DNA of 64,000 bases, taken from assembly GCA_016234485.1 (NCBI GenBank), contig JACRBL010000055.1, forward strand, positions 124,001-188,000. Reading direction: 5' to 3'. The notes beneath the pieces were generated by a model. It ran no database searches. It saw only the letters and a list, made by a program, of their open reading frames with translations, and was not told the origin of the DNA. The position numbers and the translations under genes were made by a program. Shown in pieces: positions 45,391 to 53,432 of the stretch; the first letter of the stretch is position 1, and each line of letters starts with the position of its first letter. The DNA comes from Chloroflexota bacterium (GTDB lineage Bacteria; Chloroflexota; Anaerolineae; Anaerolineales; Villigracilaceae).

Positions 45391-46779
45391 TTACGCCCAG
45401 CCGAGTAATCTTGCGATACTTGCTGTCAGGAACGTGACCAGGAACGCAGTGCCGAGCGTGATCACGACGCTGATCGTCGCCCACTTGTACGATTTGGTTT
45501 CCTTGTAGATCGTCATAATCGTCGTCGCGCAGGGATTGTGCAAGAGCGCGAACAGCATCAGGTTGATGGCGGTCAGCATCGTCCAGCCGTTCTGGTCAAC
45601 GAGCAGGGTGCGGATGGCTTCGCTGGTGCCGGGGCCGTCTATCATCATGCCCGCGCCTGTGTACATCATCATCATGGTTGGGACGACGATCTCGTTGGCG
45701 GGGATGGCGATGATGTACGAAAGCAGGATCACGCCGTCCAGTCCGAGCAGGAGGCCGAAGGGGTTGAGCCAGCCCGCGATGGCCGCGGCCAGATTGGAGT
45801 CCCCGAATGGAACGTTTGCCAAAATCCAGATGATCGCGCCGGCGGGGGCGGCCGTCTGCATGGCGCGCCAGAGCACGAAGATGGTGCGGTCAATGATGGA
45901 GGTGTAGAGGATGCGGCTGACGTTCGGGCGGCGATAGGGAGGCAGTTCGAGCGTGAACGCGGACGCTTCGCCTTTGAGGACGGTGCGCGACAGAATCCAC
46001 GACATGAGGAAGGTGAAGCCGACGCCGATCAGCACCACGCCGACGACGGCCGCGGCCGCGATGACGGAGGATGTGAAGCCGCCATAGCCCGCCGCGACGA
46101 AGATGGTGGCGAGCATGATGAGGGTCGGGAAGCGGCCGTTACAGGGGACGAAGTTGTTGGTGAGGATGGCGATCAGGCGTTCGCGCGGGGAATCAATGAC
46201 GCGGGTCGCGACCACACCCGCGGCGTTGCAACCGAATCCCATTGCCATGGTCAGCGATTGCTTGCCGTGCGCGCCTGCTTTTTTGAAGAGCCAGTCCATG
46301 TTGAATGCCACGCGAGGGAGGTAGCCGAGATCTTCGAGAAAGGTGAAGGCGGGGAAGAAGATCATCATCGGCGGGAGCATCACGCTGACGACCCAGGCTA
46401 GGCCGCGATAGATGCCGTCCCAGATGAAGCCTGTGATCCACCACGGGACGTTCCACGCGACGAAGAGGGCGCGCACCCAATCGCCGAACGCGAAGAGGAC
46501 GTTGGCGATGGCCTCCGAGGCCACGTTCGCGCCAGAGACGGTCAGCCAGATGATGATAGCGAGCAGGATCAGCATGATCGGCAAACCCGTGAAGGGCGAG
46601 GTGACGAGGCGATCTATCTTTTGGTCGAAATCGTAGCGTTTTTCATGCGCTGTTTTGACCGCGCGCTTCGCGATAGTCTCGGCTTCGGCGTAGAGGGACT
46701 TCACAATCTCGTCGCGAAAACCTGAGGAAAGATTGTTGCGGAGGTTTTCCGCTTTTGCTAAAACATCGTTGGGGTTCAT
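45391..46779 (-). CDS. feoB: FeoB membrane (gate) half
   Basis: 462 aa, the transmembrane half of the ferrous iron transporter FeoB as a separate protein. It begins with the end of the helical spacer (AEAETIAKRAVKTAHEKRYDF), then DRLVTSPFTGLPIM and about ten membrane segments. The two Gate motifs appear as MAMGFGCNAAGVVATRVIDS with PCNGRFPT, and LMLFALLHNPCATTIMTI. It has no G domain; that is encoded at 47147-47983. AGGAAA precedes ATG 46779, so this is a true start and not a frameshift remnant. It is the last gene of the - strand feo operon. Confidence 0.88.
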   Translation of the reverse strand: MNPNDVLAKAENLRNNLSSGFRDEIVKSLYAEAETIAKRAVKTAHEKRYDFDQKIDRLVTSPFTGLPIMLILLAIIIWLTVSGANVASEAIANVLFAFGDWVRALFVAWNVPWWITGFIWDGIYRGLAWVVSVMLPPMMIFFPAFTFLEDLGYLPRVAFNMDWLFKKAGAHGKQSLTMAMGFGCNAAGVVATRVIDSPRERLIAILTNNFVPCNGRFPTLIMLATIFVAAGYGGFTSSVIAAAAVVGVVLIGVGFTFLMSWILSRTVLKGEASAFTLELPPYRRPNVSRILYTSIIDRTIFVLWRAMQTAAPAGAIIWILANVPFGDSNLAAAIAGWLNPFGLLLGLDGVILLSYIIAIPANEIVVPTMMMMYTGAGMMIDGPGTSEAIRTLLVDQNGWTMLTAINLMLFALLHNPCATTIMTIYKETKSYKWATISVVITLGTAFLVTFLTASIARLLGWA

Positions 46780-46790
46780 AAGTTTTCCTG

Positions 46791-47145
46791 TGTCAAGTGT
46801 TTCGGTGTCACGTGTTAACAGAACATTTTTTGAGGGAGGTTTTTAAACCGCCGATGATGGCTTTCGTCTTTTCGGCTTGTTGATATTCGGTATCAAAAGT
46901 TGTCTTGTTGATATAGCCAATATCGAGCGCAGCATAAAGTAAGGATTGCATCTCGACGGCAGAGCGACGCGAGTATCCAAGAAAGCGCGCGAATTCAATC
47001 TGTGAATCGCAATCAAAACCTTCAGCGATATTGGTCATAACAGAAACTGCCGCGCGTTGAATTTGATCGCGCAATCCGAAATCGCGTGCAAAAGCGCCTT
47101 CGTTTGTGAAACTACTTGACACTGAAACACTGGGCAACATGACAC
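46791..47145. repeat. inverted repeats bounding the four-helix-bundle gene
   Basis: The word GTGTTTCGGTGTCACGT at 46798-46814 recurs inverted at 47115-47130 (GTGTTTCAGTGTCAAGT on the - strand) with two mismatches. The stop codon of the enclosed gene is in one arm and its start codon is in or near the other. The same word forms the hairpin at 47996-48047. Confidence 0.6.
46808..47140 (-). CDS. four-helix-bundle protein (23S rRNA intervening-sequence type), N-truncated
   Basis: 110 aa. DFGLRDQIQRAAVSVMTNIAEGF and FARFLGYSRRSAVEMQSLLYAALD (each split by a conserved turn) match the small S23-type four-helix-bundle family, which also includes the Avd proteins of diversity-generating retroelements. 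Usual members begin with about 20 more residues of helix 1 (a D-x-x-VWQ-A type segment). Here the start codes MLPSVSVSS, derived from the flanking repeat, so helix 1 is probably damaged. It sits between the two halves of FeoB on the same strand. Function of the family is unknown; this copy may be a decaying insertion. Confidence 0.6.
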   Translation of the reverse strand: MLPSVSVSSSFTNEGAFARDFGLRDQIQRAAVSVMTNIAEGFDCDSQIEFARFLGYSRRSAVEMQSLLYAALDIGYINKTTFDTEYQQAEKTKAIIGGLKTSLKKCSVNT

Positions 47146-47146
47146 T

Positions 47147-47983
47147 TTATTGCCTTCCTTCCACTGACATCTTCTTGCTGAAGCTGACATCAGCGCGTTG
47201 CTGGCGTCCGACAATGTCCGCCAGTTCGCCGCTGGACAATGCTTTCTGCACGCGCGCGTCGCCATCCAGCAGACGGATTGCCAGCCAGCGCGCGTTGGGG
47301 ATGCCTGGCGCTATTTGCTCGATCATCGGCGCGAGTTCGTTGACGGCTTTCTGGAATTCGGGTGTGCCGTGGACGCGCAGTGGTTTGGTGGCGACGAGTC
47401 CCTCGATGACTTCGGAGACCGTCGCCAGCAATGTGGACATGCCCTCGCCCGTCCGCGCGGTGATCGGGATGGCTGGCACGCCCAGGTCACGCGCGAGCGA
47501 GCGGGTGTCCACTTCGAGTCCTTTGCGGCGCGCTTCGTCCATTAGGTTGACCGCGACCACAACATGATCGGTGATCTCCATGACTTGCATGACGAGATTT
47601 AAATTCCGCTCGAGAGCAGTCGCGTCGGTTACGACAATCGTGCAATCGGGTTGACCAAATAAAATAAAATCGCGCGCCACTTCTTCGTCTTGCGACGCGG
47701 AGAGGAGCGAGTACGTGCCAGGCAGGTCAACGAGTTTGTATTTCACGCTGTTGAATTGGTAGCCGCCCTCGGCGCGCGTCACGGTCTTGCCAGGCCAGTT
47801 GCCGGTGTGTTGCTTGAGTCCCGTCAGCGCGTTGAAGAGCGTAGACTTACCCGTGTTCGGGTTGCCCGCCAGCGCGACCACGCGGTCGAAGTCGCCGACT
47901 TTGATTCCCATCTGCTCCAGTTGCGAATACGCGGGGCAGGTCTCGCAGTGTTCGGTGGGTAAAGTAATTTTTGTGTTGGTCAT
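47147..47983 (-). CDS. feoB: FeoB GTPase half
   Basis: 278 aa cytoplasmic half of FeoB. G motifs are GNPNTGKSTLFNALTG (G1, about 33-48), the switch Thr in GKTVTRAEG, DLPGTYSL (G3) and NLMDEA (G4). The helical spacer follows and ends with a GRQQRADVSF stretch common before the membrane part of intact FeoB. It starts with Cys-containing ETCPAYSQLEQMG, a feature of some anaerobe FeoB proteins. It must assemble with the membrane half at 45391-46779. ORF order on the - strand is DtxR-FeoA, this gene, four-helix gene, membrane half. Confidence 0.88.
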   Translation of the reverse strand: MTNTKITLPTEHCETCPAYSQLEQMGIKVGDFDRVVALAGNPNTGKSTLFNALTGLKQHTGNWPGKTVTRAEGGYQFNSVKYKLVDLPGTYSLLSASQDEEVARDFILFGQPDCTIVVTDATALERNLNLVMQVMEITDHVVVAVNLMDEARRKGLEVDTRSLARDLGVPAIPITARTGEGMSTLLATVSEVIEGLVATKPLRVHGTPEFQKAVNELAPMIEQIAPGIPNARWLAIRLLDGDARVQKALSSGELADIVGRQQRADVSFSKKMSVEGRQ

Positions 47984-47995
47984 ATCAGCATTCCT

Positions 47996-48047
47996 GTGTT
48001 TCGGTGTCAGGTGTTCCAGTATCAGGTGTCACGTGATACCGAAACAC
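47996..48047. repeat. hairpin repeat, GTGTTTCGGTGTCA family
   Basis: Arms GTGTTTCGGTGTCA (47996-48009) and TGATACCGAAACAC (48034-48047) pair with two mismatches. It lies between the FeoA-type gene and the FeoB GTPase gene, and its arm word also flanks the four-helix-bundle gene. Confidence 0.65.
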
Positions 48048-48062
48048 TTGACACTGGAAAAT

Positions 48063-49067
48063 TTAAACGGGTTTCACCCAGATCTGCGCGGCCTGATCTT
48101 TCCTCAGCGCAATCAGAGTCCCTCGCACGCGATACGCGCGCGGGTCGCCGAAGAAGTTTTGCAGTTCGGGGTAGATGACGGTTCCAGGCGTGAGTCCGAG
48201 ATCGAGAAAACGGCGGCGGGTGAATCCCTGCACCGCGTCGTCGAGCGTGACGATCTCGGCGCGGCGGTCGTGCGCGATCTCGGTCAACGGGACGGCCTCG
48301 CGCTTGAGCGCTTCGCTTTCGGGCAACGCGGCCACACTGATGTTCGACGCCACCGCGGGCGCGAGCCGATATTCGTTTTCGCCGTCGCTCAGCACCACGC
48401 GTTGCGGCGTGCGTTCGAGAATGCGGATGTCTTGCCCGAGACGGAGTCCCGCCGCCAGGATTTGTTCGTAGGCCAGAGCGGGTTCATCCTCAAGGTGGAC
48501 GATACGCGCGGGACGGTCAGCCGGCCACGCCGTCACGGGCGTTCCCTCCGCTTTGGGGAGAGTCCCCTCGCGCGTCGGGATGGGGTCGCCGTGCGGATCG
48601 CGCGTCGGGTGGCCAAGCGCCGCGTCCAGTTCATCGAGTTGCGCGTCGGTGAAACTGTGCTCGCGGCGATGCGCCTCCGTGTGGACTTGCTCCAGCGGCA
48701 TGCGCGCCTCGTCCGCGAGATAGCGTTCCCACAAACGGTGTGCGCGGACAACATGCAGCGCCCAGCGTTCGCCCTCCGCGGTGAGATGGAGTTGGTCGCC
48801 GCGCGACTCGAGCAAGCCCTTCGTCTCCATCCCTTCGATGAGACGCGTCACTTTTTGCCGCGGCAGGCTCAACGTCCCAGCCAAAGACTCGGGCGAGGCG
48901 TGACGTCCGCCCTGCTCGCGGTCGAGTAAATGCTTGAGCGCGTCTTCCATCTGCTCGCGTTCCTGCGCGGCGCGGTAGGATTTCCATTGAGAAAACAAAC
49001 CGACGCGCGGGAGGAACACGATGAGCAAAATTACTGCAATGGCTATTAGCCAGAAAGTTACATTCAT
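48063..49067 (-). CDS. membrane-anchored DtxR-FeoA fusion
   Basis: 334 aa. An N-terminal membrane segment (LIAIAVILLIVFLP, about 7-20) is followed by a DtxR/MntR-type winged helix (SPESLAGTLSLPRQKVTRLIEGM, about 58-80) and a metal-binding dimer domain. In that domain AHRLWERYL and VHTEAHRREHSF correspond to the metal-ligand helices, with His where DtxR has Cys102. The C-terminal 130 residues hold FeoA/SH3-like folds (two halves, the last DLGLTPGTVIYPEL). It probably couples iron sensing to FeoB gating or anchors a regulator at the membrane. No family name is certain, and DNA binding by a tethered repressor is unproven. It starts the feo operon. Confidence 0.75.
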   Translation of the reverse strand: MNVTFWLIAIAVILLIVFLPRVGLFSQWKSYRAAQEREQMEDALKHLLDREQGGRHASPESLAGTLSLPRQKVTRLIEGMETKGLLESRGDQLHLTAEGERWALHVVRAHRLWERYLADEARMPLEQVHTEAHRREHSFTDAQLDELDAALGHPTRDPHGDPIPTREGTLPKAEGTPVTAWPADRPARIVHLEDEPALAYEQILAAGLRLGQDIRILERTPQRVVLSDGENEYRLAPAVASNISVAALPESEALKREAVPLTEIAHDRRAEIVTLDDAVQGFTRRRFLDLGLTPGTVIYPELQNFFGDPRAYRVRGTLIALRKDQAAQIWVKPV

Positions 49068-49106
49068 AGTTTCACCTGTTTCCGTAGTGCGAGATACTAT
49101 CTTGCT

Positions 49107-49697
49107 CTACAGCTTTGGGAAAAATGCACCCGTGCGCTTCATGTATTCGCGATATTCATCGCCGAATTTCTCGATGAGATTGGCTTCCTCTTTCGGCGTG
49201 CGGATCGCCATCAGAATAAAAGCGAGGAGACCGAACATGGCAATGAACCAATTGTCAGCCATCAATCCAAATGAAATAATGAATGATGAACCGATGGTGT
49301 AAAGCGGATGTCGAATATAACGATAAATTCCATTTGTGACGAGTTTGTGTTCCGCGCGCGTGCTGCTGGTGGGAGTGATCCCGCTTCCAATGCTACTAAA
49401 CAACCAGTAAATTCCCGCCACGCACAAGATTCCGATTCCTACGCCGAGCAATCGCACCCATTCGGGTAAACCAATTTTCGCCCAGGCCATCCACGCGGGA
49501 TTGACCAGATACACAAACGGACTCAGCCAGAGGATCAGGCCGCCAATTCTGATAACGGTCATCATGGCATTGCCGTCCACCTTGCGGGAGATTTTCTCGC
49601 CTGAGTCTTTGTCGGCTTTGCGACGGTAATAGATTGAGATGCCCATGCCTGCGAAGAGGATCAGGGCGGCTGGAATGCGGAAAAGGTTTTCGTTCAT
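49107..49697 (-). CDS. isoprenylcysteine/phospholipid methyltransferase-like membrane protein, first copy
   Basis: 196 aa with about five hydrophobic segments. The C-terminal YRYIRHPLYTI, RTPKEEANLIEKFGDEYREYMKRTG (two stretches) is the PEMT/ICMT methyltransferase signature, in which the His-Pro and the two Glu near the C-terminus bind SAM. The substrate is unknown, probably a lipid or small molecule in the membrane. ATG 49697 with GAGGT upstream is preferred over in-frame starts up to 49724. It is a paralogue of the next gene, separated by a repeat. Confidence 0.75.
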   Translation of the reverse strand: MNENLFRIPAALILFAGMGISIYYRRKADKDSGEKISRKVDGNAMMTVIRIGGLILWLSPFVYLVNPAWMAWAKIGLPEWVRLLGVGIGILCVAGIYWLFSSIGSGITPTSSTRAEHKLVTNGIYRYIRHPLYTIGSSFIISFGLMADNWFIAMFGLLAFILMAIRTPKEEANLIEKFGDEYREYMKRTGAFFPKL

Positions 49698-49719
49698 GTT
49701 GTACCTCATATTGTGTATT

Positions 49720-49800
49720 GTCATTGCGAGCGTAGCGAAGCAATCTCCTGGTCAAAGAGGGGATTGCTTCGTCGGGAAGATCACCCTCCTCGCAATGACA
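49720..49800. repeat. dispersed GCGAAGCAATCCC-type repeat, copy 2
   Basis: Outer words GTCATTGCGAG and CTCGCAATGAC are inverted, with inner GCGAAGCAATCTC and GGGATTGCTTCGTCGG. It occupies the gap between the two methyltransferase-like genes. Confidence 0.85.
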
Positions 49801-49806
49801 AAAAAA

Positions 49807-50400
49807 TCAGAATAGACGCGGCGCTAATCGCCCCGTTCGTTTCATGTACTCGCGATATTGCTCGCCAAAGTATTCGAGCATCAGCGATTCTTCAAAGCCA
49901 ATGCGCGACGTGATTTCAAGCGCGGTCATTCCCAGCCATGTCAACCCAATCAACCAGTTGGCCGCGATGAGCAGGGTCGCGCCGAGAATGAGCAGAAACG
50001 CGCTGTAGATGGGATGCCGAATCCAGCGATACGGCCCGCTGGTCACGAGTGTCTGCTCTTTGATCATGCGCGGCGTGTCGCTCCAGTTTTTTCCGAGCGT
50101 GGTCTGTGACCATTGGAGCAGGACAAATCCCGCGACGGCGATGCCAACGCCTGTTAAGCGCAACCAACTTGGGAACGGTAGCGATGCCCACGCCAGCCAA
50201 TTTGGATTGATGACATAGGCGATTATCGAAAAGAAGCCCATCATGGCGAGCAGGCCAGCCAATTTTGAAGGCCAGCCCTCTTCGCGTTTTTTGAGGGAGT
50301 TCTCCTCGCGTCCATGCTTGCGGACATAGTATCCGCGATGGGCGATGAAGGCGAGAATCAACATGGGAAGAATAACTCTAAAGATGGTTTCGATTTCCAT
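49807..50400 (-). CDS. isoprenylcysteine/phospholipid methyltransferase-like membrane protein, second copy
   Basis: 197 aa, about five hydrophobic segments. YRWIRHPIYSAFLL and ESLMLEYFGEQYREYMKRTGRL repeat the methyltransferase signature of its neighbour. Its ATG at 50400 lies next to the DtxR stop (50402), so it is in the same transcript as the metal regulator. Both copies sit in a metal-homeostasis cluster, which is unusual context for this family. Confidence 0.75.
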   Translation of the reverse strand: MEIETIFRVILPMLILAFIAHRGYYVRKHGREENSLKKREEGWPSKLAGLLAMMGFFSIIAYVINPNWLAWASLPFPSWLRLTGVGIAVAGFVLLQWSQTTLGKNWSDTPRMIKEQTLVTSGPYRWIRHPIYSAFLLILGATLLIAANWLIGLTWLGMTALEITSRIGFEESLMLEYFGEQYREYMKRTGRLAPRLF

Positions 50401-50401
50401 T

Positions 50402-51073
50402 TCATTTTCCGTTTTCAACAAAGATCTTGCTGGTGATGCTGAGTCCCAAAACATTGGACTTTCGTCCGACCTTGACGGTCAGATTGTGATCGAACTCGGA
50501 GTAGGCGGTCACCTCGATCTCGACGCCGGGTGTAAGGCCGAGACTTTCGAGATAGCGAAGCAGGTCCGGGTCTTGCGCGTCGACGCGTTGGATGGACGCG
50601 GCCTGGTTTGGGCGCAGCGACGCGAGGGGAGTGGACTCATCCGCGGGCATGGTCAAGTCTTCGCTGGGAATCAACTCGCCATGAGGGTCGCGGGTGGGAT
50701 TCCCAAGCGCGGCGGCGATGCGGGCCTCGAACTCCTCCGAGATGACGTGCTCCAGCCGCTCCGCCTCCTCGTGGACTTCATCCCAGGTGTAGCCGAGCGT
50801 TTGCACCAGCCAGGTTTCCAGCAGGCGGTGATGGCGGATGACCTCGAGCGCGGCCATTTTTCCTGTTGCGGTGAGCGTCACGCCCTGGTGTTTTTGATAC
50901 GCTACCAGCGCGGGTTTGTCGGATGCGAGTTTTTGAATCATCCCCGTCACCGAAGCGGGCTTGACTTGGAGCGCGCGCGCCAAATCGTTCGTGCTGGCGA
51001 GTTGTCCATGCTCGGTCAACTCGTAGATGTGTTTCAGGTAATCCTGAATGGAGCGGGTGAGAAGTTCAGACAC
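50402..51073 (-). CDS. DtxR/MntR-family metal-dependent regulator
   Basis: 223 aa. The N-terminal winged helix (STNDLARALQVKPASVTGMIQKL, about 27-49) is followed by the dimer and metal domain (IRHHRLLETWL and VHEEAERLEHVISEEFEARI) and a C-terminal SH3-like FeoA domain (LGLTPGVEIEVTAY). The ligand position that is Cys102 in DtxR is Glu here, which is the MntR pattern and may mean Mn2+ or Fe2+ sensing. It is full length with no membrane segment, unlike the fusion at 48063. Between it and the ZIP gene are seven bases, so it probably controls its own cluster. Confidence 0.88.
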   Translation of the reverse strand: MSELLTRSIQDYLKHIYELTEHGQLASTNDLARALQVKPASVTGMIQKLASDKPALVAYQKHQGVTLTATGKMAALEVIRHHRLLETWLVQTLGYTWDEVHEEAERLEHVISEEFEARIAAALGNPTRDPHGELIPSEDLTMPADESTPLASLRPNQAASIQRVDAQDPDLLRYLESLGLTPGVEIEVTAYSEFDHNLTVKVGRKSNVLGLSITSKIFVENGK

Positions 51074-51080
51074 ACAACAC

Positions 51081-52262
51081 CTATTTGATCAGAAGGCCAG
51101 TTACCCACAAAAGCGCCATCCCCGCCAGCGCTCCGCTGAAGATTATGGCAGGCATGGATTCTTTGGCGGTGTCTTTTTGAATGAGTTTGGCGATTTCGAA
51201 TACGACCTGGAAGATGGCGCCCGTGCCGATGGCTAGGAATAAAACCGCGAGCGTGGGAGAAGGCGCAAACCCTCCAATCCATGCGCCCAGGATGGCAGGC
51301 GCGCCACCCACGATCCCCATTAGCGCGAGGGAGCGCAGGCTGGGCCTATCTCGCAAGACGGGCGCGATGATGCCGAGTCCTTCGGTAATGTTTTGAATGA
51401 TGAACCCGATCACCAGGAATGTGCCGAAGGAAATCTCGCCGATGTTGTAGGCCGCTCCGATGGCAAGCCCCTCGCCCAAATTGTGAATTCCGATGCCGAT
51501 TGCGATTCTGAACGCGACGGACAATCGTTTCGCGGCCTCGTCCCCGCCTGATTCCAATTGTCGTTTCGAGATGGCCTCGAGCGCCAGAAAGGTGGCTATC
51601 GCGCCAATCCCTATGATGCCGATTCCTTGAAAAGAGCCAGGCACGTTTGCGGCTTGTTCGAACGCTTCCACGATGGTATCCAGCCCGAGGAAGATGAGCA
51701 GGCCTGCGGTGACTGCCATCAGAAAGACGATCCATCTTCGTCCGAGCGTGCGCAACGCGGGGAACCAGAAGATTCCGAGAAAGACCGGGATGACGCCGAC
51801 GTATAAGCCAATCAGCGCGAAAGACCAGAAGGACGCGCTGTTAGGTTGAGGGGTCTCGAATGCAACGGGAATTTCCAGATTAAAGGCAACTGCGTTGGAT
51901 GTGAAAAGAGTGACCGCATACGCTTCGCCGTAACTCCAGGGATAGTTAATGCGGACGACGGCGCGTCCCAACCGCGGAATGGTCGCGCTGGGCGTGACTT
52001 CGATGGGCCATACCGCCGAATTGACGATGGCTTGGGCGAGCGTGATTTCCTGCATGCTTGTGTTTTGCACGCGGATCTCGATCAGATCCTCTTTGAGGAT
52101 GGTTCGCTCAATGGTTAGCGTTTCAATGGGGACGGGCGATTCGAGATCCAATCCGCCGCCGGTGCGGAGGAAGAGCGCGATCACTCCACCGAGGAGAATG
52201 ACCGGGAGCAGGAGCAGGCCAAAGGTCCGAATAGAGAACCGAGGGGGTTGAGTCGTATTCAT
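51081..52262 (-). CDS. ZIP-family metal transporter with extra outer domain
   Basis: 393 aa. A signal-anchor segment (about 12-30) precedes an extracytoplasmic beta-rich domain of about 100 residues (VPIETLTIERTIL to VAFNLEIPVAFETP). A ZIP transporter with about eight membrane segments follows. The metal-site helices read GIHNLGEGLAIG and IIQNITEGLGI. Expected substrates are Zn, Fe or Mn. The N-terminal domain is not part of standard ZIP proteins and may receive metal from the multicopper oxidase encoded immediately upstream (seven bases). Confidence 0.82.
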   Translation of the reverse strand: MNTTQPPRFSIRTFGLLLLPVILLGGVIALFLRTGGGLDLESPVPIETLTIERTILKEDLIEIRVQNTSMQEITLAQAIVNSAVWPIEVTPSATIPRLGRAVVRINYPWSYGEAYAVTLFTSNAVAFNLEIPVAFETPQPNSASFWSFALIGLYVGVIPVFLGIFWFPALRTLGRRWIVFLMAVTAGLLIFLGLDTIVEAFEQAANVPGSFQGIGIIGIGAIATFLALEAISKRQLESGGDEAAKRLSVAFRIAIGIGIHNLGEGLAIGAAYNIGEISFGTFLVIGFIIQNITEGLGIIAPVLRDRPSLRSLALMGIVGGAPAILGAWIGGFAPSPTLAVLFLAIGTGAIFQVVFEIAKLIQKDTAKESMPAIIFSGALAGMALLWVTGLLIK

Positions 52263-52269
52263 GTCGGCC

Positions 52270-53325
52270 TCACTCTGTCACTTCGAACATGCCGTTCCAG
52301 CCCAGCTCGGCAAATTCGGTCACGTGGGCATGGAACATGAACATGCCGCGATGTTTGTAGGAGAATTCGAGGATGCCGCGTTGGGCCTGGCCCTGAATGA
52401 TGGTGTCTGTGAATTCGGAAGGCGTGAGGCTGGTGCCTGTGGGATAGTAGTGGAAAAAATTCGCATGAAGGTGAAAGGAATTGATCAAATCGAATTCGAG
52501 GATGTTGACCAGGTAAATGCGAATCTTCTCGCCAATCTTGATTTGGATAGGGTGGTTTTGGTAGTGAAAGGGGATGGCATTGACGGCGTAAAAATCATTG
52601 GCGTCGTCGAAGTCCACATCGAAACCGCTCATCACCATGATCATTTCGCGATCAACGGGCGGACGGCCCTGTTTGGGATCAACAATGAAAGCCCCATAGA
52701 GTCCCTTGGCGATGTGCCGTGCCAGAGGGAAAACGTGACAGTGGTAAAGATGCAAGCCGAAGGGTTCAGCGTCAAACTCATAGGTGAATGATTCGCCCGG
52801 CGCGATGGCCCCACCAGGACCCGAGCCAGGAACCCCGTCCATTTCTGCGGCATGAAATCCATGGAAGTGCAACGAGTGAGGGTGGTTACTTCCGTTCGAT
52901 ACGTGGATGCGAATTCGATCTGCCTCGGTGGCGCGCAAGGTGGGGCCAGGGATACGCCCGTTATACGTCCAGGCCGGGAATATGATTCCGGGAACGATTT
53001 CAATGTCTTTGTTGAGAACCGTGATTTTATATTCACGGAGAGTCTGGCCGTTGGGTAAAGTGGAAACTTCGCCGTAATCGAAATCCGTCAAAATTTTTGT
53101 GGGATCGAAGCCATTGTTTTCATGGTCCACTTCGCCTACAGTACCGGGGACCAACCCACCGCCATGCTCTTGCATTGGAAAGGGTGTGGCCTGTGCCTGG
53201 ACGGAATTGTGTCCATGTTCGGTCGCCTGGACGCCAGATTGTTTCAGGAAAACGGCTCCAGCCGTGGCGGCCGAACCAAAGAAAAAGAATTTCAGGAAAT
53301 CCCTGCGGGAAAGGTTTGTTTTCAT
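52270..53325 (-). CDS. Tat-exported multicopper oxidase
   Basis: 351 aa. A twin-arginine signal (LSRRDFLKFFFFGSAATAG) starts the protein. Cupredoxin copper motifs follow: HPHSLHFHGFH, HLYHCHV, HLHANFF and MFHAHV. The size fits a two-domain oxidase rather than a three-domain laccase. It probably works outside the membrane as a metallo-oxidase for Fe, Mn or Cu. It is first in a - strand run with the ZIP transporter and DtxR regulator, so metal oxidation and uptake are likely linked. ATG 53325 follows GGAGAATT; a start at 53358 would add 11 residues before the signal. Confidence 0.85.
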   Translation of the reverse strand: MKTNLSRRDFLKFFFFGSAATAGAVFLKQSGVQATEHGHNSVQAQATPFPMQEHGGGLVPGTVGEVDHENNGFDPTKILTDFDYGEVSTLPNGQTLREYKITVLNKDIEIVPGIIFPAWTYNGRIPGPTLRATEADRIRIHVSNGSNHPHSLHFHGFHAAEMDGVPGSGPGGAIAPGESFTYEFDAEPFGLHLYHCHVFPLARHIAKGLYGAFIVDPKQGRPPVDREMIMVMSGFDVDFDDANDFYAVNAIPFHYQNHPIQIKIGEKIRIYLVNILEFDLINSFHLHANFFHYYPTGTSLTPSEFTDTIIQGQAQRGILEFSYKHRGMFMFHAHVTEFAELGWNGMFEVTE

Positions 53326-53390
53326 AATTCTCCAAAAATTGGATTCCATTAAAATCAAAATTAGTCTTGCCTAAATATTGTAGTCGAAAA

Positions 53391-53420
53391 GAAAAGCCGC
53401 GTCAAGGGACGCGGCTTTTC
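53391..53420 (-). terminator. terminator after the homocysteine methyltransferase-like gene
   Basis: Stem GAAAAGCCGCGTC/GACGCGGCTTTTC with a four-base loop. On the - strand it is followed by TTTTCG. It ends the 53433-54311 transcript before the oxidase operon. Confidence 0.75.
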
Positions 53421-53432
53421 AAGCAAACTAAA

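Noticed and set aside
46808..47140. Part of a diversity-generating retroelement (Avd-like protein)
   Set aside because: No reverse transcriptase, template/variable repeat pair or target gene is present nearby.
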